A DNA stretch of 64,000 nucleotides. Source: Paraburkholderia ginsengiterrae. Its GTDB lineage: Bacteria > Pseudomonadota > Gammaproteobacteria > Burkholderiales > Burkholderiaceae. The notes beneath the pieces are model-generated. The model did not search any database. It was given only the letters and a program-made list of their open reading frames with translations, and had not been told where the DNA came from. The DNA lies in contig NZ_LXKA01000055.1 of the NCBI RefSeq assembly GCF_001645125.1, positions 100,615 to 164,614 on the forward strand, written 5' to 3'. A program made the position numbers and the translations under genes. Numbering within the stretch: the stretch's first letter is position 1; each line of letters starts with the position of its first letter. Positions 26,424 to 33,983 of this stretch are shown here, in pieces.

Positions 26424-27410
26424 ATGAGCGAAATTCGTGCGATTACCCTCTTTGTGCGCGCCGCGACGCTCGGCAGCCTGCGGCGCGCGGCCGTCGACCA
26501 AGGCGTCTCGCCGCAGGCCGCGAGCCATGCGGTCATGCAACTGGAGAAGGAACTGGGCGTGCGGCTCTTTCACCGCACCACCCGCAAGCTGAGCCTGACC
26601 GAGGAAGGCCTGCGGCTCTTTGACAGCGTGAAGCCGGCGCTCGCCATCCTGTCGTCCGCGCTCGCCGAGGCCCGGCGTTCGAAGGAAGACGTGGGCGGCC
26701 TGCTGCGCGTGAGCGCGCCGCGGGCACTCGGGCTCCCGGTTCTGTGGCCGTTTTTCGAGCAATTCCAGCAGCGCTATCCGAACGTGCAGCTCGAAGTGCA
26801 ATTCAACGACCAATTCACCGATCTCGTCACCGAACGCGCCGACGTGGGATTTCGCGCGGGTCCGCCGCCGTCCGGCGGGTCGATTGCGCGCCGGCTCTTG
26901 CCGATCCAGTTGATCGTTTGCGCATCGCCGGAATACATCGAGCGCAATGGCGCGCCGCGCACCATCGAGGAACTGGCTCAGCACCGCTGCACCGGGTTCC
27001 GGCGAGCGAACACCGGCAAGCTCGCCCAATGGCCGTTCCGGATCGGCGATGAAATCTTCTATCGCGACGTGCCACCCGCCATCTGCGTGAACGATACCGA
27101 TATGGAAACGCAGGCCGTGCTGTCGGGTCTTGGTATCGGGCAATTGGGCAGCTTCAACGCCACCGCTCACATCAGAAGCGGCCGGCTCGTGCCGTTGCTG
27201 ACGCAGCACGTAGTCGAGCATGGCGCGATCTATATCTACTACGGGCATCGAACCGAGCAGTCGCTGCGCGCGAGGACCTTCATCGACTTCATGATCGAGC
27301 GCATGGCCGATAACCGGAATTTCTTCCTCGAACCACCGGAGCTTCGCGCCGCGCGTCCGCCGCAGCGCAACCGCGCCGTGAGCAGCCGTAGAAAGTCAGG
27401 TGCGGCCTGA
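26424..27410 (+). CDS. LysR-family regulator
   Basis: A 328-residue LysR-type regulator with winged HTH at about 1-60 (GSLRRAAVDQGVSPQAASHAV, LFHRTTRKLSLTEEG) and a substrate-binding-like effector domain. The C-terminal tail is basic (RPPQRNRAVSSRRK). It is divergent from the SDR gene at 25448-26305, which it probably controls. The ATG at 26424 is used rather than a TTG 21 bases earlier. Confidence 0.86.
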   Translation: MSEIRAITLFVRAATLGSLRRAAVDQGVSPQAASHAVMQLEKELGVRLFHRTTRKLSLTEEGLRLFDSVKPALAILSSALAEARRSKEDVGGLLRVSAPRALGLPVLWPFFEQFQQRYPNVQLEVQFNDQFTDLVTERADVGFRAGPPPSGGSIARRLLPIQLIVCASPEYIERNGAPRTIEELAQHRCTGFRRANTGKLAQWPFRIGDEIFYRDVPPAICVNDTDMETQAVLSGLGIGQLGSFNATAHIRSGRLVPLLTQHVVEHGAIYIYYGHRTEQSLRARTFIDFMIERMADNRNFFLEPPELRAARPPQRNRAVSSRRKSGAA

Positions 27411-27521
27411 TCCGCGTCGAACGGTATTGCTGCTGTATCCCGTAGCCAACTCACATATGCTGCGGATTGCATAATGCTGCGGACTCCCTCGCGCGATACA
27501 CAATCAACAGGAGCAAGGCCC

Positions 27522-28358
27522 ATGAACCGCTTCAATGACAGGCTTTGGAAACCATTGATCCGCTTCGCGCTCCCGGTCTGCGCGTTCGCCTGCACGGTGG
27601 CCGCCGCTTTGCCCGCGCAGGCAGGTGAGCTGGTGCAAGTGCCGGTCCGGCAGAGCCAGACGCAGGCTATCTACATCGAACAGCCGGCCGCCGCGCCGCC
27701 TTGGGTCATCGTCCTGTTTGCCGGCGACCAGGGCGTGGTCGCGCTCAACGAGAGCGGCCCGACGGCAATGCAAGGGAATTTCCTTCTCCGCACGGCCGGC
27801 TACTGGACCTCCGCAGGCGATGCGATGGCGATCGTCGATGCGCCGTCGGATCAGTCATCCGGCATGGCCGACGCGTTCCGGTTGAGCGAAACGCATGCTC
27901 AGGACCTGCATGTCATCGCCGCGGCGCTCAGGCAGCGCTTTCCAGCCGCAAAGATCGCGTTGGTCGGTACCAGCCGGGGCTCGATCTCGGTCGGCGATGT
28001 GCTGCAACGGGAACCACGGCTGGCCGACGCGTACATCCTGACCTCGCCGGTCACGGTCAGCTGGCGTGGCGAGGCCGGGCTGTCGGGCGCGCATTGGGAC
28101 GTCGGCGCGACGCCGGTGCTGGTCGTCTCGAATGAAAACGACTCGTGCCGGGTTTCGCCGTTTCGCGCAGCCCGCGCGCTCGCCGAGGACAACCGGCTGC
28201 GCTTCCTCGCGGTCTCAAGCAACGAACGCGGCGGAGTTCGCGCCGACGAATGCGGCGGGAAATCGCCGCATGGTTTTCTGGGCATCGAAAGCCAGGTGCT
28301 GTCGGCCCTCTCCCAATGGCTCAATGATCCGGGTTCGGTCGGAACACTGTTGCACTAG
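27522..28358 (+). CDS. secreted alpha/beta hydrolase
   Basis: A 278-residue protein with a Sec signal peptide (residues 1-34, ending LPAQAGE) and an alpha/beta hydrolase core. The nucleophile elbow is GTSRGS (Ser151). The Asp in VSNENDSCR (Asp207) and the His in GKSPHGFLG (His250) complete a plausible triad. AACAGGAG precedes the ATG at 27522. Substrate unknown; an extracytoplasmic esterase or peptidase is possible. It follows a LysR gene on the same strand by 111 bases with no clear link. Confidence 0.75.
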   Translation: MNRFNDRLWKPLIRFALPVCAFACTVAAALPAQAGELVQVPVRQSQTQAIYIEQPAAAPPWVIVLFAGDQGVVALNESGPTAMQGNFLLRTAGYWTSAGDAMAIVDAPSDQSSGMADAFRLSETHAQDLHVIAAALRQRFPAAKIALVGTSRGSISVGDVLQREPRLADAYILTSPVTVSWRGEAGLSGAHWDVGATPVLVVSNENDSCRVSPFRAARALAEDNRLRFLAVSSNERGGVRADECGGKSPHGFLGIESQVLSALSQWLNDPGSVGTLLH

Positions 28359-28507
28359 CGAACGGTGCTCAAGGCGAACGCATTGAAAACGCAGCGACAG
28401 ATAGTATTCTTGACGCTGACACCACGATTTCGCGCGCTCTCCTCCAGACTTGGCCGCTAACGGCACACGAGCCTTCCCTTACGGTCGATCACCACGGGAC
28501 TTGCGAC

Positions 28508-30112
28508 ATGATCAAACGGCTGTCGCTCATTTCGGCATCGGTTGCATTGGGTTGCATTGCCACGATCCTGCCGGTGATGACCAGCATCTACATAGCGGAC
28601 GAAGACGCTGAACGCCGCGAACAGCGGGATTTGCAGGAGTTCGCGGCGAAAGCCGTCATGCGCGCGGAGCTGGTCACCTACCAGGCGTTTGCCGCGCTGT
28701 CGGACATGGGGGCGGCACCTGGCAAAACCTGCTCGCCTGCCTACATCGAACAGCTTGCTCGCGTGACTTTCAACTACCGGTATGTGCAGGACGCGGGAGC
28801 CTATGGCGACGGACAATACCTGTGCTCGCCGCTTCTGGGGGACGTGCGGGCACGGCATCTGACGATGCCTCCTCCCAGTTGGCGCAGCAACGACGGTTAC
28901 CTGGTCTGGTTCAGACAGAAATACCCCCTCAGCGATGCGCGCGAGGATCTTCGGATCGGACGCAACGGAAACTACGTCTCGATCGATCCGCAGTCCTACG
29001 TCGATCTGATCGACCCCGCGCGAAGGCCGATCGCCGTTATCAACATCGAGACGAATACGGTCCTTGCCGTGTCGCCGGGCGCGGATGGCGACGACATGCT
29101 GCGCGCCTGGAACCAGGCGGGACACGTGGACAACGAGCAATGGCACTACGCAGCGGCCCGCTCATCGACTCGCCCGCTCGGCGTAGTCGTCAAGTCTGCG
29201 CGTACCAGTCTCTTCAGCAACTGGACGGGATTGCTCGCCATGTGGCTTTCGGTCGGCGTCCTCGTCGGCGGCCTGCTTGGCTGGGTTGCCTTCAGGCGCG
29301 TCACGCGGCAACTCTCCTTTCCCGCGACGCTGCAATGGGCGATCGCACGCAAAAACATCGACGTGAATTTCCAGCCGATCGTCAATCTCGCCAGCGGCGA
29401 ATGCGTCGGCGTCGAAGCACTGGTGAGATGGCAGTTGAATGGGCGTTTCATCTCGCCGGAAATCTTTGTCAGCGTGGCCGAAGAAAATGGCCTCATTCAG
29501 CCGTTGACTGACCTCGTGCTGGACAAGACGATAGTCGAGCTGTCGACGCTTCTGCGATCACGTCCCACGTTCTACGTGTCGATCAATGTGAGCAGCGAAG
29601 ACCTGTGCACGCGCCGCTTCGTCAACATTCTCACCACCCGGCTGGAAGGAACGGGGATCCGTCCCGCCCAGATCAGAATCGAGGCGACGGAGCGCAGTTT
29701 CATGGATGCCGACGCAACGAGGGAAACCATCGCGGCGTTCAGGAATGCCGGCCACCCGGTCTATATCGACGATTTCGGAACGGGATACTCCAGTCTTTCA
29801 TATCTGCAAACATTCACAATCGACGTGCTGAAGATCGATAAGTCATTCATCGACACCATTGGCCAGGACGCAGCGTCGAGCATCGTCGCGCCTCACATCA
29901 TCCAGATGGCCCACGAATTAGGCGTGCAAATCGTAGCCGAGGGCGTCGAGCACCAGGTGCAGATCGACTACCTGGTGCAGCGCGGCGTGCAATTCGGACA
30001 AGGCTGGTTTTTTGCAAAGGCCATGCGCGCGGAGGAACTCGGCACCTGGCTCGACGAACGCTCATTGAACTTGCAGCCGATGAACCAGGAGCACGGACCG
30101 ATAGAAACGTGA
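28508..30112 (+). CDS. EAL cyclic-di-GMP phosphodiesterase with CSS-motif sensor
   Basis: A 534-residue inner-membrane protein. TM1 is at about 5-27, followed by a periplasmic CSS-motif domain with Cys75 (KTCSP) and Cys106 (YLCSP), TM2 at about 241-262, and a cytoplasmic EAL domain starting near 275 with Glu303-Ala-Leu (GVEALVRW), DDFGTGYSS and a C-terminal GVEHQVQ. It should hydrolyse cyclic-di-GMP. In this family a periplasmic disulfide between the CSS cysteines represses activity, so it may read the redox state. No GGDEF domain and no obvious operon partner. Confidence 0.87.
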   Translation: MIKRLSLISASVALGCIATILPVMTSIYIADEDAERREQRDLQEFAAKAVMRAELVTYQAFAALSDMGAAPGKTCSPAYIEQLARVTFNYRYVQDAGAYGDGQYLCSPLLGDVRARHLTMPPPSWRSNDGYLVWFRQKYPLSDAREDLRIGRNGNYVSIDPQSYVDLIDPARRPIAVINIETNTVLAVSPGADGDDMLRAWNQAGHVDNEQWHYAAARSSTRPLGVVVKSARTSLFSNWTGLLAMWLSVGVLVGGLLGWVAFRRVTRQLSFPATLQWAIARKNIDVNFQPIVNLASGECVGVEALVRWQLNGRFISPEIFVSVAEENGLIQPLTDLVLDKTIVELSTLLRSRPTFYVSINVSSEDLCTRRFVNILTTRLEGTGIRPAQIRIEATERSFMDADATRETIAAFRNAGHPVYIDDFGTGYSSLSYLQTFTIDVLKIDKSFIDTIGQDAASSIVAPHIIQMAHELGVQIVAEGVEHQVQIDYLVQRGVQFGQGWFFAKAMRAEELGTWLDERSLNLQPMNQEHGPIET

Positions 30113-30268
30113 TGCGGCGGCGACCTGCCCACAAGATTTTCTTGACCCTCGCGCAACTTATCCTCGATTGTCAGCGGCCCGCAAAAGCCGGATAGTGCGG
30201 CCTCAGCACGCCCCGCGGGAAACCCCTTGGGGCACCCCCGCCGACAGACACTCAAGGAAACGCAAGAG

Positions 30269-31441
30269 ATGAAGTTCAGAACCCTCAGCCTCATGGCGGC
30301 CGTTGCCTTTGCCGTATGCGCGACCGCCCCCGTGAGTCACGCAGCGGACAACGCGCCGGCAGACATCAAACGTTCGGTCGACGCGGCGATCCAGCCGGTC
30401 ATGGCGAAATACGGCATTCATGGCATGGCGGTCGGCATTGTCGCCGCGGGCAAGCCGTATGTGTTCGACTATGGCGTGGCATCGGCGGAAACCGGTCAAC
30501 CCGTTACGCGCGACACGCTGTTCGAGCTCGGCTCGATCAGCAAGACCTTTACGGCGACGCTCGCTTCCTATGCTCAGGTCAGCGGTGATCTTTCGCTGTC
30601 GGACACCACCAGCCGGTACCTGCCGGTGCTCCAGGGCAAACCGTTCGGCAACGTCAGGCTTGTCAATCTCGGCACGCACACGCCGGGCGGCCTCCCCTTG
30701 CAGGTGCCGGACAACATCCACAACAACGACGAGCTCATGCAGTACTTCGAGGCGTGGCAGCCGAGTTGCACGCCGGGCACGTGCCGCACGTACGCCAATC
30801 CGGGCATCGGCATGCTTGGACTGATCACGGCGAAGAGCATGGGGCAGGAGTTCGAGCCGCTGATGCAGAAGCGCCTCTTTCCCGCCCTGGGATTGAAGAG
30901 CAGCTATCTCGACGTTCCGCAGGCACGCATGCCGGATTACGCGCAGGGCTACAGGAACAATGGCGCACCGGTCCGCGTGTCGCCTGGGGTGCTGTCGGAG
31001 GAAGCCTATGGCGTCAAGGCAACGGCCGCCGACATGACCCGCTTCATGCAGGCCAACATGAATCTGCTGCAGCTCGATGCGAAGTGGCAGCACGCGATCG
31101 ACGCGACGCACACCGGCTACTTCAAGGCCGGCGTGCTGACCCAGGACCTGATCTGGGAGCAATACGCGTATCCGGTCACGTTGAAGACGTTGCTGGCGGG
31201 CAATTCATCGGCGATGGCGTTGAAGGCGACACCAGCCACGGAGATCAATCCGCCCCAAGCGCCCCGCCAGGATGTCTGGATCAACAAGACCGGCTCGACC
31301 AACGGCTTCGGCGCCTACGTCGCCTATATCCCCGAAAAGCAGCTCGGCATCGTGATCCTGGCCAATCAGAACTTCCCGATCGACGACCGGGTGAGCGCGG
31401 CCTATCAGATCCTGACGGCACTCGCCAACGGCGCGCAGTGA
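30269..31441 (+). CDS. class C beta-lactamase (AmpC family)
   Basis: A 390-residue precursor with a signal peptide at 1-25 (cleavage near SHAA). It has the three class C elements: Ser89-x-x-Lys92 (SISK), Tyr175-Ala-Asn177 and Lys340-Thr-Gly342. It also has the HTPGGLPLQVPD segment typical of true AmpC enzymes rather than generic serine hydrolases. Cys167 and Cys172 flank the active-site Tyr motif and could form a disulfide. The ATG at 30269 is preferred since the upstream extension lacks secretion features. No ampR-type LysR gene is adjacent, so inducibility is not indicated here. Confidence 0.9.
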   Translation: MKFRTLSLMAAVAFAVCATAPVSHAADNAPADIKRSVDAAIQPVMAKYGIHGMAVGIVAAGKPYVFDYGVASAETGQPVTRDTLFELGSISKTFTATLASYAQVSGDLSLSDTTSRYLPVLQGKPFGNVRLVNLGTHTPGGLPLQVPDNIHNNDELMQYFEAWQPSCTPGTCRTYANPGIGMLGLITAKSMGQEFEPLMQKRLFPALGLKSSYLDVPQARMPDYAQGYRNNGAPVRVSPGVLSEEAYGVKATAADMTRFMQANMNLLQLDAKWQHAIDATHTGYFKAGVLTQDLIWEQYAYPVTLKTLLAGNSSAMALKATPATEINPPQAPRQDVWINKTGSTNGFGAYVAYIPEKQLGIVILANQNFPIDDRVSAAYQILTALANGAQ

Positions 31442-31470
31442 AAACCCTTGGCATCGTCCTGAACTGACCC

Positions 31471-31504
31471 GTGCGGGGTGCGGTTGTCGCAGCGCACCTC
31501 GCAC
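31471..31504. terminator. hairpin between convergent beta-lactamase and MFS genes
   Basis: 12-bp stem, GTGCGGGGTGCG with CGCACCTCGCAC (one G-T wobble), 10-base loop. It lies in the 80-bp convergent gap and could end both transcripts. Confidence 0.5.
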
Positions 31505-31521
31505 CTCGCACGCTAGGGGCG

Positions 31522-32943
31522 TTAATCGCGGGCCGGACTCAATACCCCTTCTTGCGCCTGCGTTTCGACCGCAGCCGACACGAGCGTCTCGAGCGCCAGC
31601 CCGCGCGTCTCGATGCCCAGGATCCACACCGCCGCCGCGGCGATCACAAAGCACATCGCGCCGAGCGAAAACACTCCGCCCTGGCCGAACGTCGGCAACA
31701 CGACACCCACCACATAAGGCCCGATCAGCGAACCTACGCGGCCAATCGCGGAGGCGAAACCCGAACCCGTCGCGCGCGCCCCCGTGCCATACAGCTCGGG
31801 CGTATAGGTGTACAGCACCGCCCACATCGCAAACAGGAAGAACTGCATGGCGAGACCCGCGCAGATCAGCAAGGTCGGCGTCTGCGCGTGCAGCGCGGTT
31901 TGTCCATACACGTATGCCATCACCGCACTGCCCGCCAGTGACGCGATACAGGTCGGCTTGCGCCCCCAGCGTTCGACTAGCCACGCCGCGCAAATGAACC
32001 CCGGAATACCACCGAGCGAAATCAATACCGTGTACAACACCGACTTCGTGACCGCGAAGCCTGCCTGCTGCATCAACGCGCCGAGCCAGGACGTCAGCCC
32101 ATAGAAACCCAGCAGTGCGAAAAACCACAGCGTCCACACCATGATCGTGCGACGCCGGTACGCCATGCTCCAGATCTCGCGCAGCGCACCGGTGCCCTTC
32201 ACGGCGGCGGGTTCGGCAAGCATCACTGGGGCGTGCAAACGGCTGAGGCCCTTCGCCTTCATCACTTTCGCTTCGACTTCGGCGAGGATACTATCCGCTT
32301 CGTCAAAACGTCCGCGATGTTCGAGCCAGCGCGGCGATTCCGGCACGACCCGGCGCACGATCAGGACAAACACGGCGGGAATTGCAAGCAGTGCAAACTC
32401 GGTACGCCAGCCAAACGAGGGCAGCACGAAGTACGACACGACACCCGCGGTAATGAAGCCGAGTGGCCAGAAGCCGTCCATCAGCGCGATCAAACGTCCG
32501 CGCGACGCGGCTGGCACGAACTCCGACAGTAACGTCTGCGCAATCGGAAACTCCATCCCCATGCCGAAACCGAGCAGCACGCGATAAAAGATCAGTGCTT
32601 CGACGCTCTGCGCCGTCGAACACAGATACGACGCGAGCCCCCAGCACACCATGCTCCACTGAAACACGGGCCGGCGCCCGAACCGGTCCGCCAGCAAGCC
32701 GGCGATCGCCGCGCCCAGCACCATGCCAAAGAAGCTCGCACTGGCAACCAGTCCCGCCGTTGCGGTGGAAAGCCCAAATTCCGTTTTGATCGAGCCGAGC
32801 ACGAAGGTCATGGTGCCGAGATCGACGGAATCGAAAAAGAACGCGATGGCGATGATGATGAAAATGGTCCGGTGATAACCGGAAAACGGCAGTCGCTCGA
32901 GTCGGGCGGCGGCGCTTGCGCGAGGCTGAAAAGCGGTGGTCAT
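31522..32943 (-). CDS. MFS transporter
   Basis: A 473-residue major facilitator with about 12 membrane segments. The first begins near FIIIAIAFFFDSVDLGTMTF, and the loop 2-3 motif is GLLADRFGRRPVF. The central loop is about residues 205-265. It looks like the metabolite:proton symporter/sugar-transporter subgroup. The ATG at 32943 is taken since the long upstream frame is non-membrane and overlaps a small gene. It is the last of the minus-strand sdaA-soxBDAG run (53-base gap from the small gene), so uptake of sarcosine, glycine or a related betaine metabolite is a reasonable guess. Substrate unproven. Confidence 0.85.
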   Translation of the reverse strand: MTTAFQPRASAAARLERLPFSGYHRTIFIIIAIAFFFDSVDLGTMTFVLGSIKTEFGLSTATAGLVASASFFGMVLGAAIAGLLADRFGRRPVFQWSMVCWGLASYLCSTAQSVEALIFYRVLLGFGMGMEFPIAQTLLSEFVPAASRGRLIALMDGFWPLGFITAGVVSYFVLPSFGWRTEFALLAIPAVFVLIVRRVVPESPRWLEHRGRFDEADSILAEVEAKVMKAKGLSRLHAPVMLAEPAAVKGTGALREIWSMAYRRRTIMVWTLWFFALLGFYGLTSWLGALMQQAGFAVTKSVLYTVLISLGGIPGFICAAWLVERWGRKPTCIASLAGSAVMAYVYGQTALHAQTPTLLICAGLAMQFFLFAMWAVLYTYTPELYGTGARATGSGFASAIGRVGSLIGPYVVGVVLPTFGQGGVFSLGAMCFVIAAAAVWILGIETRGLALETLVSAAVETQAQEGVLSPARD

Positions 32944-32996
32944 GGCTTCCCCTGGTTGATGCGGCGGCGGCCGCGTGGGTATTCCGGTCTTGTGCG

Positions 32997-33311
32997 CTAC
33001 GGCCGCAGACGTGCGCGCGCGGCCCCTGCAATCCGCGCGAGCGTGTCCGCGCTGAGCCGCGCGGCGATTTTCTCCACATACTCGTGATGGCGAGCCTGCA
33101 ACGGCGCGCCGAGTTGCTGCGCGAGCAGATAGCGGATCAGCGCGATGCGCCGATGGCGCAGCCCGATACTCTGATCGAGCAGCGCGAGCGCGGCCTGAGC
33201 GTCGCCCTCGCGGCACGCGCGTTCCGTCAGACGGGCTGTGGCGACGCGTGCCGACGTCATGTCAGTGAAGTGAAGCGCGTCCGGAGGGAGCGGTGAGCGT
33301 TCAAGGGGCAC
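32997..33311 (-). CDS. small hypothetical protein downstream of soxG
   Basis: A short gene between soxG (15-base gap) and the MFS gene. It encodes 104 residues from a GTG at 33311, or 87 from an internal ATG at 33260. The product is helical and Arg/Ala-rich (ALLDQSIGLRHRRIALIRYLL in the middle), with no signal peptide, cysteine motif or family I recognise. Its place inside an otherwise tight operon argues that it is real. Neither start has a strong Shine-Dalgarno. It might be a small partner of sarcosine oxidase or of the transporter; function unknown. Confidence 0.5.
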   Translation of the reverse strand: MPLERSPLPPDALHFTDMTSARVATARLTERACREGDAQAALALLDQSIGLRHRRIALIRYLLAQQLGAPLQARHHEYVEKIAARLSADTLARIAGAARARLRP

Positions 33312-33326
33312 ACCGCTCGTCCCGCC

Positions 33327-33983
33327 TTAAGACTTGAGCGGCTCGGCCGCGTCGAGCATGATCTTGACGAAGTAGTCCGCGAAACTGCGGCGCACGACGA
33401 TCTCGAAACTGTCCGCGCCGGTGGGCAGCAACGTGATCGACGCCTTGAAATAATGGCTCTGCACGCACTGCCCCTCGCCGAACAGTTTGGGATGCAGATC
33501 AATCGGGCAACCACGCGATAGCACGTCACGCGTGCGTGTGCCGCTGATTTCGAGCACCGTGTACCCGCTGCCGATATCCACTGCCGACGCGAACACGCCC
33601 GCAAATGCGGCGCCGAGTTTCGCCTGCAATGGCGCGGTGCGCGCCGCGTCGTGCGCGGTGGCCGAGCGCACCAGCCACTCGTCCGGACCGAGCCACAGCA
33701 TGTCGTAGCCATTGCCGCGGACAACGGTGTTCGCCTTCTCAGGCGGGCGGCAGCCGAGCACGCTTTCGACCGCGCGCACGAATGCCGCGTCACGCGTGTC
33801 GCCGCGCACGTTCACGAGTTCCAGAAACGGCCGCTCGCTCAACCTGAACGCCGCCGATGCCGTGGCCTGATGCTTCTTCAGCAGCCCATCCGCGCCGACC
33901 AGCGGCGACTCCTGCCACACGCCGGTTTGCTTGCCGACAGTGCGATCCACCACCGACGCCGTGCCTCTCGTTTCATTCCACAT
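33327..33983 (-). CDS. soxG: sarcosine oxidase gamma subunit
   Basis: A 218-residue gamma subunit of heterotetrameric sarcosine oxidase, related to the folate-binding aminomethyltransferase fold (DEWLVRSA, DIGSGYTVLEISG, GCPIDLHPKLFGEGQCVQSHY). It completes the complex that oxidises sarcosine to glycine with transfer of the methyl carbon to tetrahydrofolate. The ATG at 33983 overlaps the end of soxA by 11 bases, so translation is coupled. Confidence 0.92.
   Translation of the reverse strand: MWNETRGTASVVDRTVGKQTGVWQESPLVGADGLLKKHQATASAAFRLSERPFLELVNVRGDTRDAAFVRAVESVLGCRPPEKANTVVRGNGYDMLWLGPDEWLVRSATAHDAARTAPLQAKLGAAFAGVFASAVDIGSGYTVLEISGTRTRDVLSRGCPIDLHPKLFGEGQCVQSHYFKASITLLPTGADSFEIVVRRSFADYFVKIMLDAAEPLKS

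Noticed and set aside
22745-31441. Genomic island with integrase or insertion sequence
   Set aside because: No transposase, integrase, tRNA or flanking repeat was seen, and composition looks like the rest.
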